DNA of 7,901 nucleotides from Balneolales bacterium (GCA_007120555.1 SKNL01000053.1:1-7901), one strand, 5' to 3'. Numbered from the stretch's first letter, positions 1-7,551 are shown. The notes: a model not told the origin generated them from the sequence alone. Made by a program: numbers and translations.

Positions 1-708
1 GAATCCGGCCTTCCCAATGCCATCACGGTGGCCAGGGAGCTCGAAGAGCAGGGGCATCGCCTGGTCGGCATCCGACTCGACAGCGGCAACCCCCTTACCC
101 TTTCCCGCAAGGCCCGCACCATGCTGGACGACGCCGGCCTTGACTACGTGGTCGTTACGGCTTCGGACCAGCTCGATGAGGAACGCATCGCCGATCTGCG
201 GGACAAGTCGGCGCCCATTGATGGCTTCGGAGTCGGTACACGGCTGATCACCGGCTATCCCGATGCCGCTCTGGGTGGCGTCTACAAAATCTGCAAGCTG
301 GATGAAAAGCCCACCATGAAGTACACCGACGAGATTTCCAAACGCACCCTCCCCGGCATCAAGGAGATTGAGCGGGAATCGGATAAGGACGGTTTCTTCT
401 TGCGGGATGTGATCCGGCTTGTAGATGGCCATGGCAGCAATAGACCGGATCCCAAAGATACTTCAGATAGCGGCGGGAATTCCGAAAGCGTCCCATCCGA
501 AAACAGCCCGTTCGAACGGATCCGAAGCACCGTGATGGAAAACGGAACGTCGCTGTCCCATCCGGTGGATGTATCCGACATTGCTGAATTCAGTGCTTCG
601 CGTGTTGCCCGGCTGCCGGATAAGATCAAACGTCTCAACCAACCAGAACGTTATGATATAACACTGGACGATTCGCTGGTCGCCCTCATGGAACAACTTC
701 GGAAGTGA
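1..708 (+). CDS. pncB: Nicotinate phosphoribosyltransferase, C-terminal part (5' truncated by window edge)
   Basis: This enzyme joins nicotinate and PRPP, with ATP hydrolysis, to make nicotinate mononucleotide in NAD salvage (Preiss-Handler pathway, cytoplasm). The frame is open from base 1 and the stop is TGA at 706-708, so 235 C-terminal residues are present and the true start lies outside. Family landmarks in order are SGLPNA (residues 2-7), GIRLDSG (23-29), a LDEAG-like helix (42-46), PIDGFGVGTRL (72-82), LGGVYK (91-96) and TLPG (116-119). The C-terminal RLPDKIKRLNQP segment matches the usual end of the long-form family. Two oddities are visible. The near-invariant DSGDL motif reads DSGNP (27-31), as in nicotinamide phosphoribosyltransferases. 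A polar linker rich in Ser, Asp, Asn and Pro sits at about 142-170. Nicotinamidase follows 54 bp downstream on the same strand, which supports nicotinate as the substrate. The family assignment is strong; the exact substrate is inferred. Confidence 0.93.
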   Translation, partial: ESGLPNAITVARELEEQGHRLVGIRLDSGNPLTLSRKARTMLDDAGLDYVVVTASDQLDEERIADLRDKSAPIDGFGVGTRLITGYPDAALGGVYKICKLDEKPTMKYTDEISKRTLPGIKEIERESDKDGFFLRDVIRLVDGHGSNRPDPKDTSDSGGNSESVPSENSPFERIRSTVMENGTSLSHPVDVSDIAEFSASRVARLPDKIKRLNQPERYDITLDDSLVALMEQLRK

Positions 709-762
709 GACAGTGAGATGGCAGACCTCCCAAATAAGCACTGACAAAACCATACAGATATC

Positions 763-1401
763 ATGAATGCAAAAAACATAACAGATGCACTGCTGGTCGT
801 CGACGTTCAAAATGATTTTTGTCCCGGAGGAGCTTTGGCCGTTCCTGACGGTGACCGGGTGGTACCGGTGATCAACCGGCTTGCCGAATTGTTTGAAGTG
901 GTTCTTCATACCCAGGACTGGCATCCAGCCGGACACCATTCTTTTGCTTCATCCCATAAGGATAAGGAACCCTACGATGTGATTACCGTTGACTATGGCG
1001 AACAGGTCCTATGGCCGGACCACTGCGTGCAGAAAACGGACGGCGCCGCTTTTCATCCCGATCTGGACGTCAGCCGGAGCCAACTCATCCTGCGCAAGGG
1101 TTTTCGCAAGCACATCGACTCCTATTCCGCTTTTTTTGAGAATGACCAGCAGACGGTCACCGGCCTGACCGGCTATCTGCGGAACAGAAAAATAGACACA
1201 CTTTATGTGACTGGATTGGCAGCAGATTTTTGTGTAAAATGGACTGTTTTGGATGCCATCAAAGAAGGCTTCCATGTCAATGTAGTTGAAGATGCTGTCC
1301 GCGGGATTGATCTGGATGGCTCCCTTGAACAGGCCTGGCAGGAAATGGTCGAAGGCGGGGCCAGGAAGCTCTCCTCTGACAGCCTTTTGCATCGAACATA
1401 G
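763..1401 (+). CDS. pncA: Nicotinamidase (pyrazinamidase), complete
   Basis: This cytoplasmic isochorismatase-superfamily hydrolase deaminates nicotinamide to nicotinate and ammonia, supplying the phosphoribosyltransferase encoded just upstream. The 212-residue length is normal for bacterial PncA. The catalytic triad is complete: Asp14 in VVDVQNDFCPGG, Lys112 in LRKGF and Cys157 in GLAADFCV. The metal-binding residues are also visible: Asp52 and His54 in TQDWHP, and His87 in the WPDHCVQ motif. The GLAADFCV block, with its cis-peptide Ala-Ala preceding the active-site Cys, is characteristic of nicotinamidases rather than other isochorismatases. The ATG at 763 is chosen because it puts the first beta-strand at the usual distance from the N terminus. 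The leader before it (ACAGATATC) has no Shine-Dalgarno match. The 54-bp gap to pncB holds no terminator-like hairpin, so co-transcription is likely. Nothing appears broken. Confidence 0.96.
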   Translation: MNAKNITDALLVVDVQNDFCPGGALAVPDGDRVVPVINRLAELFEVVLHTQDWHPAGHHSFASSHKDKEPYDVITVDYGEQVLWPDHCVQKTDGAAFHPDLDVSRSQLILRKGFRKHIDSYSAFFENDQQTVTGLTGYLRNRKIDTLYVTGLAADFCVKWTVLDAIKEGFHVNVVEDAVRGIDLDGSLEQAWQEMVEGGARKLSSDSLLHRT

Positions 1402-1476
1402 CGTCATTGGGCCGTTCAGTCCCGTGGTCGCACCTGGAAACGGAGATTCACAGATGAAGAATTGTAAACAAAAAGC

Positions 1477-2607
1477 ATGAAAAAATTCGATGTCATCATC
1501 GCAGGCGGTGGCCTGGCTGGACTTGCAACAGCAGCGCAACTTGTTGAAAAAAACAAAAATCTGAATGTCCTGGTATACGAAGCGAATCAGATCGGTGACG
1601 GTGCCTCCGGGGTGCCTTCCGGGATGGTGAATCCGGCAACCGGGCAACGTGCCCGGATGATCTGGAATGCCGAAGCCTGCTTCAGGATGCTGGAAAAGCG
1701 GGTGGAACAGCTTTCCGCCCTTTCGGACACCAATATCCGGCTTCAGAAAGGTGTGCTGCGTCCCGCCATTGATGAAGACCTTGCCGAGAATTTCCGTTTA
1801 TCCCTGAAAGATACGCGCTGGCCGAAGGGATGGGTCGAGTGGCTGAAACCGGACGAGATTAAAGAACGAATTCCGTATCTGAAGGACTGCTCTGGAGCAC
1901 TGTTCATAAGCAAAGGCAAAACGGTCCGCACTCCGGAGTATCTTCAGGCGTATGTCCGCTATCTGAAGGAATCGGGTGTCACGTTTTTGTTCGGAGGGCC
2001 CTACACTATTGAAAACGAGGGCGAATGGACACTCAAAAGCAGAAAAAATGCCTACTCGGCACCCAAGCTTGTCATCGCCACGGGATTCAAGGCAAGGGAA
2101 AACAAATACTGGTCGGAACTTCCCCTCAATGCCGTCAAGGGCCAGCTTGCCGTGTACCATAGTCCGGAGCATATTGGAAGCCTTCCGGCTATTTCGGCTT
2201 ACGGATATATTGCACCGATTGATGATCACACGCTCGCTGTCGGCAGCACCTATGAGCACCACTACCACGATGAAAACCCGGATGCTCAGGGCGCCGGCCT
2301 CCTCGATCAGAAGCTCCGGGAGCTGCTTCCGGAACTGTACCCCCATTGTCAGCGTATCGGTCAGTGGTCGGGAATCCGGGCCACTACGCCTGACCGTCTC
2401 CCCATAGTCGGAGAGCATTATGCGCAGAAGGGCCTTTATGTGTATGCTGGACTGGGCTCGAAGGGACTGCTTTATTCGGAGCTTGTCGCTTCCCACTTGG
2501 CGATTCACATAACAGAGAAGAAGGATTTGCCATTTGAGATATCCCTCTACCGCTTTTCGCGGATGGAAGAGCTGCGCGAAAAAGCAAGAGAGGCGAACGA
2601 GCCGTAA
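1477..2607 (+). CDS. FAD-dependent oxidoreductase, DAO family (MnmC C-domain-like)
   Basis: This 376-residue flavoprotein probably oxidises a secondary amine or amino-acid-type substrate. The N terminus has a Rossmann FAD-binding motif (VIIAGGGLAG, residues 6-15), with Glu35 at the end of the second strand to hold the FAD ribose. GASGVPSGMVNP follows (42-53), the second conserved patch of this group. The C-terminal flavin-contact region reads GIRATTPDRLPIVG (299-312) and AGLGSKGLL (324-332). These two blocks resemble the FAD domain of the tRNA-modifying enzyme MnmC (GxRxxxPDxLPxVG, then GLGSRG). There is no attached methyltransferase (MnmD) domain, so this is stand-alone. Glycine oxidase (ThiO) or D-amino-acid dehydrogenase are the main alternatives. 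The ATG at 1477 has an A-rich leader (AAACAAAAAGC) and no Shine-Dalgarno. It lies 75 bp after pncA on the same strand and may share its transcript. The superfamily is certain; the substrate is not. Confidence 0.85.
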   Translation: MKKFDVIIAGGGLAGLATAAQLVEKNKNLNVLVYEANQIGDGASGVPSGMVNPATGQRARMIWNAEACFRMLEKRVEQLSALSDTNIRLQKGVLRPAIDEDLAENFRLSLKDTRWPKGWVEWLKPDEIKERIPYLKDCSGALFISKGKTVRTPEYLQAYVRYLKESGVTFLFGGPYTIENEGEWTLKSRKNAYSAPKLVIATGFKARENKYWSELPLNAVKGQLAVYHSPEHIGSLPAISAYGYIAPIDDHTLAVGSTYEHHYHDENPDAQGAGLLDQKLRELLPELYPHCQRIGQWSGIRATTPDRLPIVGEHYAQKGLYVYAGLGSKGLLYSELVASHLAIHITEKKDLPFEISLYRFSRMEELREKAREANEP

Positions 2608-2641
2608 TCATCTCACCCCCTGGATAATCCGCCTAGCCGGC

Positions 2642-2741
2642 AAGCCGCTTTCGTGGCCCGGAACCGGGTTTTATGAGCCGGGTGGCCAGCTTTCGCGGAT
2701 TACACCAGGTTTCGTGGCTTGCGGCAACCAGCTTTCGTGTC
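2642..2741. repeat. About five imperfect ~21-bp repeats in the convergent gap
   Basis: Between the ends of the two convergent genes, a core close to CCAGCTTTCGTGG recurs. The TTT of the core starts at 2649, 2670, 2691, 2710 and 2733, giving spacings of 21, 21, 19 and 23 bp. Copies 1, 3, 4 and 5 keep TTTCG; copy 2 is degenerate (TTTATGAG). The unequal spacing would shift frame, so this is not a coding repeat. The block also holds a small hairpin at 2655-2670 (CCCG, GAAC loop, CGGG, then TTTT) that might act as a weak terminator for the + strand genes. The alignment was made by eye. Confidence 0.45.
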
Positions 2742-2750
2742 AAAGCTGGT
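2727..2750. repeat. Perfect 9-bp inverted repeat at the 3' end of the barrel gene
   Basis: ACCAGCTTT (2727-2735) and AAAGCTGGT (2742-2750) form a perfect 9-bp stem around a 6-base loop. The right arm ends on the last base of the - strand stop codon (2750). Neither strand has a clear T-tract directly after the stem, so it is not a classical intrinsic terminator. It could still stabilise the 3' ends of the convergent mRNAs or help stop transcription from either side. The left arm is the last copy of the repeat described in this gap. Confidence 0.5.
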
Positions 2751-4303
2751 CAAAAACGGAATACAAGTCCGCTCCATGCCGCGGACAGGTTCATACCGCC
2801 CCTGGCCGATGACGGTGTGGTCATGAACCCGAAGGAAAATTCGAAGTTTTTAAGGTCAAGGCCGGTGCCGGCTGACAGGTTAACAGCGGAATATCCACCC
2901 GCTCTCACTCCAACCCGCAACGGAACGGCTTTGAGAATGCGATATTCCGTACCCAGTGCGGTATAAAACCTGCGGCTGTTGACTCCGCGATTGTTGATGC
3001 CCTTTCCCACATCCAGCATCACACCAAGCCGGCCCATGGTCAGGGATCCGCCGAGATGGAACATGGGAGTCAGGCCGACTCTGTGGTTGCTGACATTACG
3101 CGGAGCAAAATTGCCATAGATGTCACTGCCTATGCTGTCCTCCAGCACATATTCCAGGTAATTCGAGAAATTACCCTCGAACTCTTCGTCTATGTACTCG
3201 AAATCAACTGAAAGTCCATCCCACAGGAAGATATCCCTGGCCCTGAAGTCGCCGGGATTCCTGTTGAAATTGATACCGCCGAGATCGGTGATGGCCAGGG
3301 AAGCCCTGAGGATCTGCGGCCCGGTTCCTATGACCGGCAGGGACACATCCCGCATATACCACTCGAACGTGGCCCCGAGGTCAAGTCCGAAACCCGTTCC
3401 TTGCGTTCCCCCGAGATCCGAAAAGGAGTCTTCATCAAGATAATCATCCAGTACGGCATCCTTGTTTCCCCGTACACGCCGCTCCTGATAGTACGCTGTA
3501 AGGTCATCGGTCAGGTTACCGGTTGTGAGGATGTAGTATTCAAAATCATGTACTACGCTCGATTCCAGCTCACGTCCAGTTACCTGGAGCTGCGATTCCA
3601 GGCCCATTCTGGCATATCCCAGGCCGAACAGGATTTTAGGTGCTGCGCCGGCATACACGCGCATGGATCCGGGGGCATTGTGATCGGTATTCTGCCAGAT
3701 CTGCATTGCAAAACCGAATGAAAGTTCCCACAGGGTCAGCATTTCGGAATTGAAATTGACATTTTTGGAATCGCTGAACACATCGGCATTGAGGCCGGTG
3801 AGTGCCAATTCGAACATTCCCTTGCTCATACCCGCGTTGCCAAGGGTCCGTGCACGGGCAGCGATACTGAACGCCATGTCATCCCTCCGGTAGCTCGCGC
3901 CCAAGGGTACCACATCGACGCCAAAAGCAGCCCTGGAAGTGGAGGTCGAACTGGTACCGAACCAGTCGTCGGAAATGAGGAGCGCCCTTTCGGTATCGAT
4001 GGTATGTCCTTTGGTGAAATGTCTGTTGTACAGTCCGATATTGATGAGTTTGCCGCCGGCAGATGAATGGACACCCCCGATTATGCCAAAGTTGACCCTG
4101 GTATCCCGGTCGGAGATCATAAGATTTGCCGGGTTTATAAACGCAGCGTGATATCCCGTGATGTAGGCACTTCCCCCTCCGCCCAGCGCGGTATTCACGG
4201 AGGTGCCATAATGGCCCTGAGCCATGGCGAGGTGTTCCGTGGCCGTTGAACACAGGATAACCGCATAAATCAAGCAAATAATTTTGGCTGCTGGACGGTT
4301 CAT
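2750..4303 (-). CDS. Outer-membrane beta-barrel protein, PorV/DUF5723-like
   Basis: The product has 517 residues and is probably an outer-membrane beta-barrel of unknown function. The N terminus is a signal peptide: basic residues Arg3 and Lys7, a hydrophobic core at about 8-22, and a likely signal-peptidase I site after Ala-Met-Ala28. The mature part begins with GxxxTALGGGGSAY and AAFINPANL, the Asn-Pro-Ala patch seen near the N terminus of PorV/FadL-like and DUF5723 proteins of Bacteroidota. The rest alternates short amphipathic strands with Gly/Asp/Asn-rich turns. The last strand (LSAAWSGLVFRF) ends in Phe, the usual barrel-assembly signal. The ATG at 4303 is chosen because it gives a clean signal peptide. 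An in-frame TTG at 4321 would add six residues and overlap the upstream stop by 4 bases. Either way, the gene directly follows the large lipoprotein gene and is surely co-transcribed. The barrel call is firm; the family name is tentative. Confidence 0.75.
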   Translation of the reverse strand: MNRPAAKIICLIYAVILCSTATEHLAMAQGHYGTSVNTALGGGGSAYITGYHAAFINPANLMISDRDTRVNFGIIGGVHSSAGGKLINIGLYNRHFTKGHTIDTERALLISDDWFGTSSTSTSRAAFGVDVVPLGASYRRDDMAFSIAARARTLGNAGMSKGMFELALTGLNADVFSDSKNVNFNSEMLTLWELSFGFAMQIWQNTDHNAPGSMRVYAGAAPKILFGLGYARMGLESQLQVTGRELESSVVHDFEYYILTTGNLTDDLTAYYQERRVRGNKDAVLDDYLDEDSFSDLGGTQGTGFGLDLGATFEWYMRDVSLPVIGTGPQILRASLAITDLGGINFNRNPGDFRARDIFLWDGLSVDFEYIDEEFEGNFSNYLEYVLEDSIGSDIYGNFAPRNVSNHRVGLTPMFHLGGSLTMGRLGVMLDVGKGINNRGVNSRRFYTALGTEYRILKAVPLRVGVRAGGYSAVNLSAGTGLDLKNFEFSFGFMTTPSSARGGMNLSAAWSGLVFRF

Positions 4304-4317
4304 GATAGGCAGAATAT

Positions 4318-7300
4318 TCAATTGACCTTTATGGATGTTTTAAAGCTGGCATTCACGCTGATGCCAATAAAGTCGTCGGCTCGCACTTTCACTTCGCCGG
4401 ATATGTCATCCCTGCTCGTGGAAAGTTCCCCTGCCAGTCTTATATGGCGTGTCCGGTGGAGGTAGTCCAGCTGTTCTCCGGTAAGCCGTATCTCCAAGGT
4501 GCCGTTTTTGGGCCGGTCTACGAAACGGGTTGCGGATTGCACGTCGGCGGCCTCAATACGGAAAGTGACCGGATCCAATGGCTGCCCCCTTGATGTGAAA
4601 ATCAGCTCCTCATTCTCATCAAGAAACTCCAGGGTCATTCCGGCGGCAAACGGCAAGCCGTTTTCATACGAAGCATACAGGGTGGCATCGCTTATTCTTG
4701 TATCGTCTTCGGGTTTCGGCAGACCCGACAGGTTCGCCGATATCATGTCCTCAAACAAAGCGGGGTTTCCCTCTGCAGTAGACAGATTGATAGGGATATC
4801 GATTCCCATACGGGCATCGAATACCACCGGATTGACAATAAATCCGTCCTCCTCATCCGGATTGACGACAATCTTTCCAATAAAACGCACTTCGACAGGC
4901 AGGTTGCTCAGGAATTCCTCTACGTTGGATGTTTGGGAGTCGAAACGGATGACCTGGTTGCGGATCATCTCATCAATTTGCTCTGATGGGGTCACCTCAA
5001 ATGCGACCAGGTCCGATCGGGGGATCTGGACTCCGCGAATGTGCAGATTGTGATAATCTTCTCCGGGGCCCACTTCACGGACCGTACCGGGTTTCCCGGA
5101 GAGAAACACTTCTTCGCCCTTGTTATTGATTCCCAGAAACGCACCAATTACCGTTCCTCTGACCCCCAGATTGGTGTCATAAATCAGATCAAAAGAGGGA
5201 TTCACAAGTTGCAGGCCGGACAGACGGCCGGCAAGTTCCTCCAGTTCTTCGATTTCCGTGATCTCTGCTTCCCTGTCATTGAACAAGTCAATGATGCCAT
5301 CATCACCGTCATCCTCGCCAAGGAACTCCACACGTCGCTTTACCTGTCCGAATGCGGTTCGGATACTCACATCCTCAATTTCAATAGACATGGATAAACG
5401 ATCCGATGCAAGGACGTTCCTCACGCTGTCATCACCGGCGGCATTCCTGGTATTTTCAGTCACAGCGATAACGTTATAGGACACGCGGTTATCCGGTGCA
5501 TATATCCTCTTGTTTTCAAGTGAGATAGTGAATTCAGGTTGCGGTCGGGTGTCAGAAGCACGCCGGATCCGATTGCTGCCGGAGAACTCGACCCAGAGGG
5601 AGTCGGAGGGGAGATACCTGCCGCTACCATCGGTATCTGTCCTGATGCCGGGAAAAGAGACGATCAGGGTATCGATATCCAGGTCAATGCCGTTGTCAAA
5701 CTCACGGATCCTCAGTAAACCTCCGGCTATTTCCACGAAGTGGTCTTCGTTCTTCAATCGGAAGTCCTCATCCTCAAATTCCACCCCGTCTGAAACGGAG
5801 AAGCTTTGGGATTTCAGTACCGCGGAAGCCGAGCTGAGTTGTGCAGATCCTTCCATTTCGGTCATGATGAGGTCTGTTGCTCGAACGGTGACAGGTTCGT
5901 TTGTGCCCGGTGAGGAAGCCGTACCGCTATATGAAATACGGTTGGAAATACCGGTATTTTCCAGCGGAACCAGAACTGTGCGACTCTCAAGGGATGGTAT
6001 TTCAAGATTGCTTATTTCGGCAATGTGGGAACCGAACGCAAAGAAGCGTCCGGTATTCTTGGCTGTAAATGACTCCGCATTGAAAAACCTGAGATGCTCA
6101 ATAAAAAGCGGGATTTCCGTCTGATTGCTGATTTCCAGCCGCAACTCACCCTCCTCCACCTCAGCATTCACAAAGTCGCCTTTCACTTCTCCGGTATCCT
6201 CAAGAAGGATGTCTTGCTGGGGATCTATGTCGGACCGTACCTCCACAAATTTCAGATCATTGGTTTGAGAAGTAATCAGGAAGAACTGCTCCCTGTCTAC
6301 CGAAAGCCCTTCGCCTCCAGGTGTTCCCATACTAATCTGGTAGGTCAGTTCAGCGGTCAGCTTCTGTCCTCTCAGATCCAGGACCATCTTGGCTGACTCA
6401 TCCGGCCCAAGGCTTGTCGCCCCGGGACGTGTAATGTTATCCAGTTCTTTTGTTTCATCCAAAACCACTCCGTCCGAGTTGAACACGGTAATCTGCGGCA
6501 TGGCAGTCAACGTACTGTCTTTCATTTCCAGCGGCGTGTTGTTGATGATCAGCAACTCCAGCTGATAAGCTTCGCCCGGACCGGGATCATCAGCCACAAT
6601 GGCATATTCAAAATCAGGATTGGTTGACGAAAGGGGTTCAACCTCCGGTCTAAGTACTTGCGCGTTTATATTGCCGGTGGCACTACGGACGGTCAGTCTT
6701 TGCTCTTCCGATCTCACCGTGAGCTCTCCGGGTTCGCTTGCCATATTCTGTGCCTTCCACTGGATCCGTACCTCAAATGCAAGGTTTATCTCAAGCAGAT
6801 CGCCCGCTACAAAGAGAATGGTCGCTTCTGCAGATTGACCGTGTGAAACAGATCCGAGTTCCGCGGCATTTCCAACCGGTATGGGGGCCGAGTCGGCATT
6901 GCTCAGCAAGGTTACTGAAACATTCCCGAGATCAAATCCGAGGTCGTTGGTGAAGACGAATCGCAATCCTCCGCTTTCGATTTCAGCACGCACAAATCCC
7001 GGTGTGTCCATTGGCAGGATAAAGGTCTGGTCAACCGGACCGGGAACCGGTGTTCCGGGACCGAAATCAGCGGGATCCAGTCCTGTGGCCTCTTCAAATC
7101 CGGCAGAACCCGAGGCGTCAAATTCGATTTCAAAATCACCGATTTCCATCGCTTCATCTTCCAGATCCTCCGGTTCTCCGCTAATATTGCCTATTTCTGT
7201 GTCAAAACTTGCTGAAAAATCATCAATTTCGAGTGTTCCAATCTCGCTTTCAACAATGGTTGGCTCGATATCCACATCCGGAATGATGTCGTCCAGTTCT

Positions 7301-7551
7301 GCAAATTCAAAATCTATCTCCGTAGAAAGGAAAACGAGCCGGTCCTGGCCGATCCGAAACAGATCCTCGAAATTTTCGCTGGTAGTGTCGATGATGGCCC
7401 CTTTTCCGTCCCCAATAAGTTTGTAGGAGGTGCTTTTTATCAGGGGGATGTCAAAAGACTGTTGCAGATTGAAATCCGGACTGGAAGGTCGTTCGCAGGA
7501 AAAGGCAACAATCAGGAATACTGCCGCAACAGCGATCCGATAATTTTTCAT
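4318..7551 (-). CDS. Large acidic beta-rich lipoprotein, function unknown
   Basis: The product has 1077 residues and I do not recognise a characterised function. The N terminus (MKNYR, then a hydrophobic stretch at 6-17 and AFSC with Cys19) is a lipoprotein signal peptide, with Cys19 the lipidated residue and Glu at +2. A SFDIPLIKSTSYKL segment follows (about 32-45), resembling the 'F-x-V/I-PL' opening of uncharacterised Bacteroidota lipoproteins encoded next to barrel genes. The rest is predicted to be mostly beta: many alternating hydrophobic strands with Asn, Gly or Asp turns, suggesting serial beta-sandwich domains. Residues 72-187 contain no Lys, Arg or His and 33 acidic residues. A DDGDDGIIDLFND loop lies near residues 745-757, followed by a Glu-rich helix. 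The start is the ATG at 7551; an in-frame TTG at 7587 would only add 12 residues before the signal peptide. The barrel gene follows after 14 bp. Partnership in the outer membrane is inferred from operon structure. Confidence 0.8.
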   Translation of the reverse strand: MKNYRIAVAAVFLIVAFSCERPSSPDFNLQQSFDIPLIKSTSYKLIGDGKGAIIDTTSENFEDLFRIGQDRLVFLSTEIDFEFAELDDIIPDVDIEPTIVESEIGTLEIDDFSASFDTEIGNISGEPEDLEDEAMEIGDFEIEFDASGSAGFEEATGLDPADFGPGTPVPGPVDQTFILPMDTPGFVRAEIESGGLRFVFTNDLGFDLGNVSVTLLSNADSAPIPVGNAAELGSVSHGQSAEATILFVAGDLLEINLAFEVRIQWKAQNMASEPGELTVRSEEQRLTVRSATGNINAQVLRPEVEPLSSTNPDFEYAIVADDPGPGEAYQLELLIINNTPLEMKDSTLTAMPQITVFNSDGVVLDETKELDNITRPGATSLGPDESAKMVLDLRGQKLTAELTYQISMGTPGGEGLSVDREQFFLITSQTNDLKFVEVRSDIDPQQDILLEDTGEVKGDFVNAEVEEGELRLEISNQTEIPLFIEHLRFFNAESFTAKNTGRFFAFGSHIAEISNLEIPSLESRTVLVPLENTGISNRISYSGTASSPGTNEPVTVRATDLIMTEMEGSAQLSSASAVLKSQSFSVSDGVEFEDEDFRLKNEDHFVEIAGGLLRIREFDNGIDLDIDTLIVSFPGIRTDTDGSGRYLPSDSLWVEFSGSNRIRRASDTRPQPEFTISLENKRIYAPDNRVSYNVIAVTENTRNAAGDDSVRNVLASDRLSMSIEIEDVSIRTAFGQVKRRVEFLGEDDGDDGIIDLFNDREAEITEIEELEELAGRLSGLQLVNPSFDLIYDTNLGVRGTVIGAFLGINNKGEEVFLSGKPGTVREVGPGEDYHNLHIRGVQIPRSDLVAFEVTPSEQIDEMIRNQVIRFDSQTSNVEEFLSNLPVEVRFIGKIVVNPDEEDGFIVNPVVFDARMGIDIPINLSTAEGNPALFEDMISANLSGLPKPEDDTRISDATLYASYENGLPFAAGMTLEFLDENEELIFTSRGQPLDPVTFRIEAADVQSATRFVDRPKNGTLEIRLTGEQLDYLHRTRHIRLAGELSTSRDDISGEVKVRADDFIGISVNASFKTSIKVN

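Noticed and set aside
463..939. 158-residue open frame on the - strand across the pncB-pncA junction
   Set aside because: It lies opposite two well-supported genes, has no recognisable motifs, and crosses their boundary; it is a shadow frame.
1009..1647. 212-residue open frame on the - strand opposite pncA and the oxidoreductase start
   Set aside because: The + strand carries complete catalytic motifs of known families; the opposite frame is Cys-rich with no family features.
2642..2741. CRISPR-like array
   Set aside because: Units are too short and too divergent, with no distinct spacers and no cas genes nearby.
2534..2966. Short + strand frames running out of the oxidoreductase gene through the repeat block
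   Set aside because: They overlap real genes on both sides and pass through imperfect repeats with frame-shifting spacing; no coding signature.
4499..5053. 184-residue + strand open frame opposite the lipoprotein gene
   Set aside because: Ser/Arg-rich composition typical of antisense to an acidic beta-rich protein; no start context or motif.
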